Positions 1 to 8,786 of a stretch of DNA of 64,000 bases are shown here, piece after piece. Positions within the stretch are counted from its first letter, which is position 1. Every line of letters starts with the position of its first letter. The notes below the pieces were generated by a model. It was given only the letters and a program-made list of their open reading frames with translations, did no database searches and was not told the origin of the DNA. Position numbers and translations under genes: made by a program. Source of the DNA: Candidatus Obscuribacterales bacterium (GTDB lineage Bacteria > Cyanobacteriota > Vampirovibrionia > Obscuribacterales > Obscuribacteraceae); contig JAGVKB010000102.1 of NCBI GenBank assembly GCA_020050835.1, forward strand, positions 210,126-274,125, written 5' to 3'.

Positions 1-843
1 CGAAGTCGCAACGGCTTCGTCCAGGTCCGCATCCTCGAAGATTAGATTGGCGCCTTTGCCACCGAGCTCAAAAGATACTTTCTTGAGGGTGGCGGCGGCG
101 GCCGTCATAATCGCCCTGCCGGTGCTTGTCTCGCCTGTAAATGAGATGCAGTCAACTTCGGGATGTTTAGTCAGCGCTTCTCCGGCTCCGCCTGCGCCAA
201 AGCCGTGCACAACGTTCAAAACACCGGCAGGCAGCCCAGCTTGTTTGGCGATCTGAGCGAGCAGCGTGGCGGTGTATGGGGTCCATTCTGCCGGTTTGAG
301 AACGCAGGTGTTTCCCATCGCTAAACATGGTGCAAGTTTCCAGGTGGCCAAATAGAGCGGCAAATTCCAGGGAGTAATCAAAGCAGCCACTCCAAGCGGT
401 TCTCTCACCGAAAGGTGTCGCTCCAATTGATTGACTGTGAAACACTCTTCGCCGGCTGCTGATGCATAATCGGCGAAAAAGTGGAAGTTAAGCGCCGCTC
501 TGGGAATATCTCCGTCGAAACTTTCATTAATGGGTTTGCCTGTGTCCATCGTCTCGGCGATCGCCAGCTGCTCTCGGCGCTCGAGGATGAGGTCGCCTAT
601 CTTGCGTAGAATCGCGCCCCGCTCGCGGGCGCTCATTTTCGGCCAGGGACCAGTTTTGAAGGCCGTGCGCGCGGCAGTGACAGCGCGGTCTACATCTTGA
701 GATGTTCCCAGTGAAACAGTAGCCAGCACCTGACCGGTAGCTGGATTTACGGTCTCGAATCTCTCCCCGGAGGTCGATGGGCTGTACTCGCCGTCGATGA
801 AATGATCTAGATGCCTTGTTCTTGCTGCTGTTTCGACGCTCAT
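1..843 (-). CDS. 2-aminomuconate semialdehyde dehydrogenase, N-terminal part (gene runs off left edge)
   Basis: The frame is open from the ATG at 843 to base 1, giving 281 codons of an aldehyde dehydrogenase of usual length near 490. Visible are the cofactor-site TPWNLPLY segment (around residue 155), GNTCVLKPAEWTP, SFTGETSTG and the ELGGKGAN segment. The catalytic cysteine would lie just past the edge. The NLPLY..TWKLAPCLA..NTCVLKPAE pattern resembles the ALDH8/2-hydroxymuconic semialdehyde dehydrogenase group, which oxidises 2-aminomuconate 6-semialdehyde with NAD+. A GGAGCGC-type ribosome site precedes the ATG. It lies 16 bp downstream of a RidA-type deaminase that would act on its product, and the window holds the rest of the kynurenine route, so the specific call rests on family plus context. 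Another semialdehyde substrate remains possible. Confidence 0.8.
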   Translation of the reverse strand, partial: MSVETAARTRHLDHFIDGEYSPSTSGERFETVNPATGQVLATVSLGTSQDVDRAVTAARTAFKTGPWPKMSARERGAILRKIGDLILERREQLAIAETMDTGKPINESFDGDIPRAALNFHFFADYASAAGEECFTVNQLERHLSVREPLGVAALITPWNLPLYLATWKLAPCLAMGNTCVLKPAEWTPYTATLLAQIAKQAGLPAGVLNVVHGFGAGGAGEALTKHPEVDCISFTGETSTGRAIMTAAAATLKKVSFELGGKGANLIFEDADLDEAVATS

Positions 844-859
844 AGTGTTGCGCTCCTGA

Positions 860-1318
860 TTATGGACAAAGGGCGATCGCTTTGATTTCAATGAAGTTCT
901 TTCCGGGCAATCGGGCAGCTTGAATGGTGGTGCGCGCCGGCGGCTCGTCAAATGAGAAGTATTCCGCATAAACTTGATTGAATCTTTGGAAATCATCCAT
1001 GTTCGCCAAAAAGACGCTGACGTCGACCAGATTCTCGAGTCCGCAACCGGCAGCCCGTAAAACAGTAGTCATGTTCGCGATTACTGCTCTGGTTTGGGCT
1101 TCGATATCATAGGATGTGACATTGCCTTGCAGGTCGAGGCTAACTCCCACCTCCATTCCGGTCTCCGCATCGCGTGCTCCCTGCCCGGACAAGTACAGTA
1201 GATTGCCGGCTCTCACTGCATGTGAGTAGGATCCGAGAGGGTGTGGAGCCTTCTCCTTGACTTGAATTGCAATTCTGCCGGTCGGTTCCGAACGCTTGAC
1301 GCTATTGTCTGTGCCCAT
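860..1318 (-). CDS. RidA/YjgF-family 2-aminomuconate deaminase
   Basis: This 152-residue protein is a RidA-fold enzyme: PHPLGSYSHAVRAGNLLYLSGQGARD near the N-terminus and the C-terminal PPARTTIQAARLPGKNFIEIKAIA. The arginine in PPARTT is the usual carboxylate-binding residue of active RidA enamine/imine deaminases. The slightly long N-terminus (about 20 residues before the domain) and the R..TG.E pattern after the first strand resemble 2-aminomuconate deaminases. It is transcribed just ahead of the semialdehyde dehydrogenase, 16 bp apart, which fits conversion of 2-aminomuconate to 4-oxalocrotonate plus ammonia in tryptophan breakdown. A general RidA housekeeping role is the alternative, but the neighbour argues against it. 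Start is the ATG at 1318. Confidence 0.75.
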   Translation of the reverse strand: MGTDNSVKRSEPTGRIAIQVKEKAPHPLGSYSHAVRAGNLLYLSGQGARDAETGMEVGVSLDLQGNVTSYDIEAQTRAVIANMTTVLRAAGCGLENLVDVSVFLANMDDFQRFNQVYAEYFSFDEPPARTTIQAARLPGKNFIEIKAIALCP

Positions 1319-1393
1319 TGCATCTATCTCGTGATGGGATAATTAACGAACAATAGTAGCAAGTTATTTGGCTTAGAACCTGGTGAATAGTCT

Positions 1394-3772
1394 CTACTTT
1401 ACTGCGGCGCGGCGGACAAATCTTGCGCTGACGACTTGAATTTTGTCGTCTGCCGTCATCGCCGGTGGCAGGTTGGTCGAAATTGTCAAACTCGAATACT
1501 TCGCTTGATTATCCAGCGGCAAAAGCTTGAGATCATATGAGTACGAATGGGCCTTGCTGTCCGCCAGCAAGGGGATCTGAAAGCTGAGCGGAGTCGAATC
1601 CGCTTGCCGGGTGAGCGTAATGGTCACCACCCGCGGTACTATTGACTGATCTGCTGACAGTTTGATCACGAAATGGCTGAATGCGCTCAGTCCGTCATTG
1701 AGGCTGATTGGCTGGCTTCTCAGCTGTCCATTGCCGCAGTTTTGCAGCGTGATCGGCTGGGCGTCCAAGAGCAGATCGTTGTCCGTCACCTTAACGAAAT
1801 CGGTCGACCGGTCGGTATTAGATGGTGTGGTCGAGCTTGATGCGATCGCTGGCAACGGCTTGTTTAGCTCGAGCTCAATGAACGGATATCGAAAGACGGC
1901 TGCCGCGCCGGTGGACCGAAGCTGCTGGCGCGAAGACAGACGAATTGTTACGGACTGACCAGCAAAGGGCGATAGCGGTACGGTGAAATCGTGCCAGGAG
2001 CGTTTGCTCAGTGAAGTCGTAAATGTATATGCCAGCTGCTCGGCCTCAGCCTCGCCTTTCAAGTGCACCATAAATGTGATCGGTGCGTTTGGAACGGTCT
2101 CCTGGTCGGTTCTTGCTGGGATCGCAGAAGCATGCAGCGCTGCCTGTGTGACACCTTTGGGCAGCGAGACTTTCCATGTTATGGCATCACCGCAAGGCAT
2201 AAGCAGGTTGAGATGCCGGTAGTCTGACCAGGGCAAACGCTCGGCGCTTGAGATGCCGGTTGTCCAGATTGCGACTGGTAGGCTCTCTTTTCCGGCTTTG
2301 CTCCGGACCGTTACCGTATCGAGACCAAAATCGCCCTGCAGGCTCCAGATCTGGCGAGGAGCAAAGACAGACAGCGCATGCCGTTCCAAGGGGGCTGCTA
2401 AAAGGTCGACCAAGCCTGGATTGCCGGCTCCCCATTGAAACAGGAGCGATTCGCCATAGGTCGGGCCGGTGCGATAATGCCTGAGCGCGGATGCAGAGGC
2501 AGGGCTGCGCGAGTACAACATGTCTGTCTTGTCGTCATAGGTCAGGTTGGTTGTCACATATAATGCTGTCAAAACGATCGCAAGCGCAGCGCTCCAGATT
2601 CGAGCGGCGTTTCTCAAGGCGGTCGAAGACTGTTCGTTGCGGACCAATTGTTGGTAGAAACAGCCGGCCAATCCGAGCAATCCGAGCCAAAAGGTGATTG
2701 AGACTGCCGTATACCAACCGGCCAGCAGACTTCTAAATACTCCGATCTGCCAGATGCTGATCAGACCATGGCCAACCAGCAACAAGGCCGGAGCACATTT
2801 TCGCCAGAGGTCTGCTTTCCTGGCCAGCGAAAGCAGTAAGACTGCGGTCGCCGCGAAGCCCAGACCTACCCAGCCGACGGCTCGGGCTGCCGGTAGTCCC
2901 TGGGCGTGATTGACGATATCGCAGGTAAAGGGCCAACCGATCATATTGATCAAAAAGCGAGAGTTGAAGAGGGAGACGATTGTAGTTCCTGATCTGGCCG
3001 AACCGGCATTAAGAAGCGGAGCGATCACCAACGCTTGTATGTAGGGTAGCAAGGAGAGAGACAAGCCGATGGCCCAGGTGATGTATTCAACCGGTTTGCG
3101 ATAATCGAGAGCGAGCAGTGCCAGTAGTAAGACAAGCCAAGTAACCAGTCCGTTACCCCAGGAGAACGAGGAGATCAATCCGCCTGCGAGCATGGCGACG
3201 ATTGCCAGATTTCGATTATTCTTTCTGGTCAGACCCCAGAGCCCAAGCGCGAATCCAAATAGAGACATTTCGATCGTTAAGGCGCCGTCTCCATAACAAA
3301 AGACCGACATCTGAGAGTTGGAGAAGATTAAGAGTGACAAGGCCGGACAGAGGAGCAATTTTTGTCTGGTCGTCAAGTCGGAGCTCAGAGCAAAAAACAA
3401 AAGGGTCAATCGCGCAAAGGCGAAGAAAATTCCGGCAAGTAGCTCTAAATAGATGTTCCAGTGAAAGAATTGGGCGTTGGCGATATGCAGCAATACTGGT
3501 AGAGCAACGGAATGTGTCCGGTAGAACGTGTCAGGGATATAGTTCAACCAGTTGTAGCCGCCATTGAGAACCTTGTCGACCAATCCGACATACTGCAAAT
3601 AGTCATTGGAGAGATTGTCCGCTCCGGTAGTGGTTACAACCGATATGATGTTGGCGATTGGAAGAAGAGTAAAGACGACGGACAAAAATCCGAAGAGGAT
3701 GTTTACTGCCTTGCTGGCGCCATTGGATTGCGCTCTAGGTGTAGTAGTGCTGAGTTGTTTGGTTGGCAGCAT
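1394..3772 (-). CDS. large polytopic membrane protein with C-terminal extracytoplasmic domain, unknown function
   Basis: This 792-residue protein has roughly ten hydrophobic segments in residues 25-410 and a soluble C-terminal half (about 430-792) rich in alternating polar/hydrophobic stretches, as in beta-sandwich domains. The first loop after helix 1 carries acidic and aromatic residues (DNLSNDYLQY), reminiscent of the GT-C fold of lipid-linked sugar transferases. I recognise no diagnostic motif, so a glycosyltransferase role is only a guess. The ATG at 3772 has no strong ribosome site. It stands alone, with 75 bp to the deaminase gene downstream and a long gap upstream. Confidence 0.75.
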   Translation of the reverse strand: MLPTKQLSTTTPRAQSNGASKAVNILFGFLSVVFTLLPIANIISVVTTTGADNLSNDYLQYVGLVDKVLNGGYNWLNYIPDTFYRTHSVALPVLLHIANAQFFHWNIYLELLAGIFFAFARLTLLFFALSSDLTTRQKLLLCPALSLLIFSNSQMSVFCYGDGALTIEMSLFGFALGLWGLTRKNNRNLAIVAMLAGGLISSFSWGNGLVTWLVLLLALLALDYRKPVEYITWAIGLSLSLLPYIQALVIAPLLNAGSARSGTTIVSLFNSRFLINMIGWPFTCDIVNHAQGLPAARAVGWVGLGFAATAVLLLSLARKADLWRKCAPALLLVGHGLISIWQIGVFRSLLAGWYTAVSITFWLGLLGLAGCFYQQLVRNEQSSTALRNAARIWSAALAIVLTALYVTTNLTYDDKTDMLYSRSPASASALRHYRTGPTYGESLLFQWGAGNPGLVDLLAAPLERHALSVFAPRQIWSLQGDFGLDTVTVRSKAGKESLPVAIWTTGISSAERLPWSDYRHLNLLMPCGDAITWKVSLPKGVTQAALHASAIPARTDQETVPNAPITFMVHLKGEAEAEQLAYTFTTSLSKRSWHDFTVPLSPFAGQSVTIRLSSRQQLRSTGAAAVFRYPFIELELNKPLPAIASSSTTPSNTDRSTDFVKVTDNDLLLDAQPITLQNCGNGQLRSQPISLNDGLSAFSHFVIKLSADQSIVPRVVTITLTRQADSTPLSFQIPLLADSKAHSYSYDLKLLPLDNQAKYSSLTISTNLPPAMTADDKIQVVSARFVRRAAVK

Positions 3773-4215
3773 CGATAATTTGAGTTTTGCAAAGATCGAA
3801 AGTTAGTTTATAACGGCGGCGGCCAGCATATGCGCCTGGATGCAAAGAACATCTTTAGTGTTAGTTCATAGTCAACAAGAAGGCTGTGATTGTGCCGTGT
3901 GATTGGAGCGCCGGTGGATCCTTCGTGACGGTACTGTCGATTTGCATTGAGCCGGTGCGCTGGAATCCTTGCCTGCTTTGGTCTTTAAGATTGCTTCGCT
4001 CAACTTTTACAGCGAAAGCGTTGCCGGGAAGAATCGGCTAGAACTCTTTACTGGATGCAGAAGTTGCCGGCGACAAACTCGATTTTTGGCCCGAATTTTC
4101 GTTTGCATTTGGAAAGATTTGTGTCATACTTTCCGAACGCCTATGAGAATGGGTGCGCCGGTCTGGCTTTAGACCCAGAGCGGCAATCTAATTTGACCTT
4201 TAGTTAAGTGAGTTA
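3773..4215. other. intergenic region between divergent genes; probable RRM-gene leader
   Basis: No credible gene is seen in these 443 bases. The half next to the RRM gene contains a possible weak promoter (TTGCAT, 16 bases, CATACT near 4110-4137) and a small hairpin GGTCT/AGACC at 4160-4175, about 40 bases before the start codon. Genes for short RRM proteins often have structured, temperature-responsive leaders; whether this one does cannot be judged from sequence alone. Confidence 0.35.
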
Positions 4216-4503
4216 ATGATGAGTACAAAATTGTTCGTGGGCAACCTGCCCTTCAGCCTCTCCGAAGCCAACCTGGAAGAGATCTTTTCTCAAACAGGCA
4301 AGGTAGTGTCAGTATCTATTCCAGTTGACCGTGATACAGGTCGCAAAAGAGGCTTTGCCTTTGTTGAGATGGAAAACCAGTCCGAAGCCGAGCAAGCTGT
4401 TAAAGAGCTCAACGGCACGAACGTGGATGGACGTCAGATCGTCGTCAATCCGTCTCGCCCTCGCGAACAAGGTGGCGCGCCGAGAAAGCGCAACTCCTGG
4501 TAG
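4216..4503 (+). CDS. RRM-domain RNA-binding protein (cyanobacterial Rbp type)
   Basis: This 95-residue protein is a single RNA recognition motif with a short basic tail. RNP2 is LFVGNL (residues 6-11) and RNP1 is KRGFAFVE (44-51); both carry the aromatic residues that stack on RNA bases. The tail (PSRPREQGGAPRKRNSW) is Gly/Arg-containing, as in cyanobacterial Rbp proteins. These bind single-stranded RNA in the cytoplasm; roles in cold response and mRNA localisation are known for relatives. Two consecutive ATG codons (4216 and 4219) could each start it, and no strong ribosome site is visible. It is convergent with the TPR gene at 4546. Confidence 0.92.
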   Translation: MMSTKLFVGNLPFSLSEANLEEIFSQTGKVVSVSIPVDRDTGRKRGFAFVEMENQSEAEQAVKELNGTNVDGRQIVVNPSRPREQGGAPRKRNSW

Positions 4504-4545
4504 ATTCACCAAGCAGTTCAATCACTGAATAACAGCCAGGGGCAC

Positions 4546-5361
4546 TCAGGAAGGCTCTCCGTTACAGATTGCCTTGATCCTGGTTTGCAGTCGAGTGGCC
4601 TCGGCTCTCTGTCCCTGGCTGTTATAGATCTTGACGAGCTTTCTGAGCTCGGGTACCAGGTATTGACTGTTATCGCCGTAAGTCGATTCTTCGAGCATCA
4701 AAGCTCGACGATAGAGAATCTCAGAGTCATAGAACCGTCCCTGAGCATTGTAGGCGTCAGCTAAATTGCTCATAGCGTGTGCTGTGTTGAGCATCATCGG
4801 ATCGGAACCACCGTCGAAGCCGCCTTCATCGCCCAGCCAGTAGGCCAGGGCGCTGGTGTAATAGCGTTCGGCGTATTGATATTCACCGACGGACAGATAA
4901 AGCTGCCCGAGCGATGAATAAATGCGCGCGGCCAGACCCGACGAAGGCATTCCCATCGACGGTTGATTGATCAGCCGGTAGTCAGCCGAGACCGTACCGA
5001 GATCTTGGGTCTGCTGGGTGGGCGTATCGTGCAACGCAGCCAGCGCTGCGTTGTACCAGTATTGGGAATCGTTGAAGTTGTTAGTTCGGCGATAACCTTC
5101 ACCGAGTTGATAGAGCGTGAGCGCGGTATTGGTTGAGTTCGGATTTGCCGCCTGGTCCTCGATCGCCTGTTGCCTCAGCATCGTGAGGTCGGCTTGTCCT
5201 TCTTCGGTGGAGGATGAGGGACCCTCTCTGGGCTGATCTGAATCGACAGCTCCCATTTCGTCGGTTGGTGCGTCATCGTCTGTCTTGGAAAGACCGGGAT
5301 TGTTTGCGCTCAACATACAGACGATCAACAACGCAATCAAAGCGTTTTGTTCTCTCGCCAT
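4546..5361 (-). CDS. exported tetratricopeptide-repeat protein
   Basis: The 271-residue product has an N-terminal hydrophobic export segment (ALIALLIVCMLSA), an acidic linker, then TPR-like helix pairs: ALTLYQLGEGYRRTNNFNDSQYWYNAAL, IYSSLGQLYLSVGEYQYAERYY, and AMSNLADAYNAQGRFYDSEILYRRAL. Such repeats make protein-binding surfaces. I chose the ATG at 5361 because AAGAGG lies 5 bases upstream and the signal segment follows at once; an in-frame codon 24 bases upstream would give 279 residues. No specific partner can be named. It is one of at least five TPR genes in the window. Confidence 0.85.
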   Translation of the reverse strand: MAREQNALIALLIVCMLSANNPGLSKTDDDAPTDEMGAVDSDQPREGPSSSTEEGQADLTMLRQQAIEDQAANPNSTNTALTLYQLGEGYRRTNNFNDSQYWYNAALAALHDTPTQQTQDLGTVSADYRLINQPSMGMPSSGLAARIYSSLGQLYLSVGEYQYAERYYTSALAYWLGDEGGFDGGSDPMMLNTAHAMSNLADAYNAQGRFYDSEILYRRALMLEESTYGDNSQYLVPELRKLVKIYNSQGQRAEATRLQTRIKAICNGEPS

Positions 5362-5481
5362 CTTTGCCTCTTCCGGTATTTGCAAATAGTATCTTGCAGA
5401 CGGGAAATTCCCTCTGTAATACTTTACCCGTGTACCGGAACTCTAACCGGAAAGTTGTGCTGTCTTGTGCCTCCGAAGTGA

Positions 5482-6708
5482 TTACCTCGGGCTCTGGCGC
5501 TTGACTGAGGCGACCTGAAAGTCGGCCCTTAGGTTATCGGACAATAGCTCCAGAAATCGCTCGGCTCCCAAACCGTTGACGTGAACGGAATCGGCAAACT
5601 GCGAGTGCGGAAAGATGCCTGGTTTGTTGAAGTCGACCAACTTGACGTCGTATTGCTGAGCAAGTCGTGCGACATCCAAACTGTAGCGGCGGTAGATGCC
5701 GTCCGGAAGAATTGCCATATTCTCGGCGGTAATCGGCATGTTGACCAGGACGACGTTGATGCCGGTGTCCCGGCAGTATTTTAGAAATCGCTCGAAGTAG
5801 GCAATCTGTGTTTGATACACCTTCGGTTTAAAAAGGCTGTAACGCTGCTTGTATTCAGGTAGGTTGTCGCGGAAAGTGGAACGGTGCGGATCGTATGGGC
5901 TTGCCAGCCATTGGTTTGGACCAGCTTCTTCCGGCTGATTGACCTTGGCGATCAGTTTCAATTCAGGCGGTGCATTGACCGTGTCGAAGTCTTGAATGTT
6001 TAGAATGGCAGAGAGAAAGGTGCGCGCCCAGCGTTGTCCAATCGCTACGAAGTCCAAGCGTCTATCGTATAAAAAGCATGCATGTTCGGCGGCACTATTA
6101 GTCTTGTTCCAGAAGGAGTTGTGACCAGCCGTCGCGGTGAGGCTGCGATTGCCTGCTTTGGTCATGAATCGGTAAGTCTCAGTGCTGGCCGGGTCGAGGA
6201 ACATACTGTCGATGAAGTCGCGCGGAGCGATACCATATACGATAACCTTCGGCCGATCTGCGCTGTTGAAAAGGGTCGACACGATTGCGAAGGCGTCGGA
6301 GGCCATCTGTCCGCCGATCGCCATAGAAAACGTGCTCAGATCGCCAAGCGATCTCTGTTTGAGCAGATGTTCGAGGTAATAGGAGCGATGATGATAGACC
6401 GCATCTTGTGATTTCTTGAGATAGGTTGCATCGCCGTCATGCACTACCGACAGCATCAAAGATGATCCCAAAAGCAAGATGTCCGGCGTGTGCTGCTGCC
6501 TTTGCATGTCTTGGACCGCCCACCAGGCCCAGCTTCGGTTCGGCGAGCTGAACCGGTCGTGGTGCCAGTGAGAATAGGTCGATCTGATTCCGAAGTCTAA
6601 GAGTAGGAACGCTAGAATCGCCAGCGCTATGTAGCTCCGGCGCAAGACCCCAAGGAGTTGTTGAAACGCTTGCAGCATGGACAGTTTGGTTATCAACAGG
6701 TCTGCCAA
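5482..6708 (-). CDS. membrane-anchored SGNH/DltD-like protein
   Basis: The 408-residue protein has one N-terminal membrane helix (about 25-42), then an extracytoplasmic domain with an SGNH-hydrolase-like layout: ILLLGSSLML as block I (serine nucleophile within GSS) and DSVHVNGLG as the C-terminal Asp-x-x-His block. Similar proteins (DltD, AlgX/AlgJ) act in O-acylation of cell-surface polymers. It is a paralogue of the 22200-23477 gene: both share GSSLM, the R.DFID segment, an EYK.RY segment and NMP.T..NM. The longest frame starts at a TTG (6708); an ATG at 6678 is an alternative, and neither has a clear ribosome site. The substrate is unknown. Confidence 0.7.
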   Translation of the reverse strand: MADLLITKLSMLQAFQQLLGVLRRSYIALAILAFLLLDFGIRSTYSHWHHDRFSSPNRSWAWWAVQDMQRQQHTPDILLLGSSLMLSVVHDGDATYLKKSQDAVYHHRSYYLEHLLKQRSLGDLSTFSMAIGGQMASDAFAIVSTLFNSADRPKVIVYGIAPRDFIDSMFLDPASTETYRFMTKAGNRSLTATAGHNSFWNKTNSAAEHACFLYDRRLDFVAIGQRWARTFLSAILNIQDFDTVNAPPELKLIAKVNQPEEAGPNQWLASPYDPHRSTFRDNLPEYKQRYSLFKPKVYQTQIAYFERFLKYCRDTGINVVLVNMPITAENMAILPDGIYRRYSLDVARLAQQYDVKLVDFNKPGIFPHSQFADSVHVNGLGAERFLELLSDNLRADFQVASVKRQSPR

Positions 6709-6872
6709 TGATAGCGCTCGGACGTCTCAAAAGTCCAGAATCCGAGCTTAGCTGGGTCTCATGACGAAATCTAAAATGCTTCACACAATTGCCATGCATT
6801 TGACAAATGCCATGGGATGAGGGCTCATGCCATTGAATTTTTGACGGCAGTGGTCGATCATTACTCCTTACT

Positions 6873-7922
6873 ATGAAATTGCCATGGCAGCCATTATTCA
6901 CAATCGAGCGCAGCGGTAAACCCGAGGTAACTATCTCGGGGATCATTTCGGTCGTTGACGGCTCCGGTCGCCCGCTGCTATCGGTCGGTGATGTGGACTA
7001 TGAAGTCTGGGGCCGATCCTGTTTGAAACCGTGGCAATTGCTCGGACATTATCAGGACCTCAAGACTTCGTATCGGGAGCTTAAATCGGATCATTTAGCC
7101 ATGATGCAATCTTCCCACAACGGTGAAGCTTTTCATTTACAGCGGCTGAGGGAGATCATGACGATCGGCCAGGTCGACCCCTCTATGCTTAAATGCCCAG
7201 CCTGGCATTCCGGGGACGCCTTTACGCGCATGGATCAAATCCGAGCGGGCGAAGCGCCGAGCTCTCTCTACAATGGTTGCAGCGGCAAGCATTTCGGACT
7301 CTTAATGGCCATGAACTTGAAAGGGCTTGACGTCGGCAATTATACAAATCCGTCCGGCGAGCAGTTCGTTCGAATGCGCCAATTGCTCGCCTGGCTCTTG
7401 AACAGGCCGTCGAATCAATTTGCCACCACGATTGATGGTTGCCGATTGCCAAACTATGCTTTGAGCGTCCGGGAGCTAGCTTTGCTCTATTGCGGTCTTC
7501 TGCAAGGCGTATCTGTACCGGACCAGCAAGCTGCGCCGAAGGAGCTGCGAGATGCACTTAAGAGCCTGCCGGAAGTAGGGATGCTCATGCGGCAATTCCC
7601 GGAATTGATCGGGGGCAGTGAGCGCCTTGATACCAGAATAATGACTGGAGCCTTGACTGATGACAAAGAGATAGCCGTCGTGGCCAAGGAAGGCGCCGAA
7701 GGGCTCTTGTCAGTTGGGATAGGCTCCTGCAAGGATTATCCAAAAGGTCTTGGTATTGTTATCAAATTGGGCTCAGGGTTCGATACTCTTAGATTTGAAA
7801 CAGTGATCAAGTACTTGCTGGAGAGACTGGGATTGCGAACCCCGGAAAATTTTGTCGATCTCGCCTTTACGCATATCAAGACTAAGTACCATTTTGAAGT
7901 GCTTCAACGACTGACTGTTTGA
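6873..7922 (+). CDS. L-asparaginase, zinc-dependent class (Rhizobium type, PF06089)
   Basis: This 349-residue protein matches the asparaginase II/PF06089 family, which hydrolyses asparagine to aspartate and ammonia in the cytoplasm. Visible family features are an SxxK motif (Ser49-Cys-Leu-Lys52), SSHNGE, NGCSGKH and DGCRLPNYALS. In the Rhizobium etli enzyme the latter two supply the cysteines and lysine that bind zinc. GGSERLDT and KEGAEGLLSVG complete the pattern. It is unrelated to the E. coli enzymes. Nine bases separate it from kynB, whose ribosome site GAGG overlaps its stop codon, so the two are very likely cotranscribed in an amino-acid degradation unit. Confidence 0.9.
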   Translation: MKLPWQPLFTIERSGKPEVTISGIISVVDGSGRPLLSVGDVDYEVWGRSCLKPWQLLGHYQDLKTSYRELKSDHLAMMQSSHNGEAFHLQRLREIMTIGQVDPSMLKCPAWHSGDAFTRMDQIRAGEAPSSLYNGCSGKHFGLLMAMNLKGLDVGNYTNPSGEQFVRMRQLLAWLLNRPSNQFATTIDGCRLPNYALSVRELALLYCGLLQGVSVPDQQAAPKELRDALKSLPEVGMLMRQFPELIGGSERLDTRIMTGALTDDKEIAVVAKEGAEGLLSVGIGSCKDYPKGLGIVIKLGSGFDTLRFETVIKYLLERLGLRTPENFVDLAFTHIKTKYHFEVLQRLTV

Positions 7923-7931
7923 GGTCAAGCC

Positions 7932-8606
7932 ATGCCCGGACCCTTCAAAATCATCGATATCTCGCAGCCGGTTACCTCTAGAACAGCTTGTTTCCCTGGC
8001 GATGTGCCGTTTAGCAAGAGAGTCACCGTAACTTATAAAGAGAGCAAGGTTGTCAATCTCACAGCCTTAACAATGAGCCCGCATGTTGGTACGCATGCAG
8101 ATGCCCCCATTCACTGCTACGGCGATTTAGGCGAAGGCCGCGACACCGCCGGCGATATGCCGTTGCAGCCGTTTATCGGACCGGCAGTAGTTGTGGATCT
8201 CTCGCCGATTACGACCGGCATTTCCCCCGAACACTTTCGCGAGACGATCGAAAAGTTGTCGGACTTTCCTCATCGTGTCTTGTTCAAAACTGCCAAGCTC
8301 ATACGCTATGAAGTCTTCGAAGAACACTACGCATTTTGCACGGTTGAAGCAGTTAAGTATCTCGCTGATCGCGGTGTCGGCTTGATTGGAATTGACACGC
8401 CTTCCGTCGACAATGTCGGTTCGAAGGCACTCGATGCGCATGCTGCTTTGATTGAAGCGAAAATGTGTTGGTTGGAGAATCTGGACCTGACAAACGTTGA
8501 GACAGGAGAATACTTTCTCGTCGCTCCGCCGCTGAAGTTTATGGAATTGGAAGCTTCTCCCGTCCGAGCAATTTTGATAGACAGCGATGCCGGTGTACTT
8601 CGATAG
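7932..8606 (+). CDS. kynB: kynurenine formamidase
   Basis: The 224-residue protein is a bacterial cyclase-family hydrolase with the metal-binding HVGTHADAP motif (His51, His55, Asp57). The arylformamidase signatures PGD near residue 22, GIDTPSVD, SKALDAH and the ending ASPVRAILI are all present. It hydrolyses N-formylkynurenine, the product of tryptophan 2,3-dioxygenase, to kynurenine and formate. The rest of the pathway lies 21 kb away on the other strand and on the left edge, so the route is split in this genome. The ATG at 7932 follows GAGG with 7 bases between. Confidence 0.9.
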   Translation: MPGPFKIIDISQPVTSRTACFPGDVPFSKRVTVTYKESKVVNLTALTMSPHVGTHADAPIHCYGDLGEGRDTAGDMPLQPFIGPAVVVDLSPITTGISPEHFRETIEKLSDFPHRVLFKTAKLIRYEVFEEHYAFCTVEAVKYLADRGVGLIGIDTPSVDNVGSKALDAHAALIEAKMCWLENLDLTNVETGEYFLVAPPLKFMELEASPVRAILIDSDAGVLR

Positions 8607-8610
8607 CGCC

Positions 8611-8697
8611 ATGCAAACAATCGATCAAGTGTCGTTAGATACCGTTTGTTTGGGCAAGAAAGTTGTCGCTATTGCTGCGGTTGTGGCTGCTGTATAG
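8611..8697 (+). CDS. possible 28-residue hydrophobic peptide
   Basis: A short frame opens 4 bases after kynB. It encodes a peptide ending in a hydrophobic stretch (VVAIAAVVAAV) and stops at TAG (8695-8697). The same frame continues after the TAG with more Ala/Val-rich residues until another TAG at about 8745. No ribosome site is obvious. It may be a real small membrane peptide, a decayed gene, or chance; I would not rely on it. Confidence 0.2.
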   Translation: MQTIDQVSLDTVCLGKKVVAIAAVVAAV

Positions 8698-8786
8698 GTG
8701 GCTCTGGCAGCCGCCCCAGTAGTCAATTATTTTTCACTTTGGGAATAGTCGGCGTTAGAAGTTCTGGAGGCAGGAGGCAACAAGAG

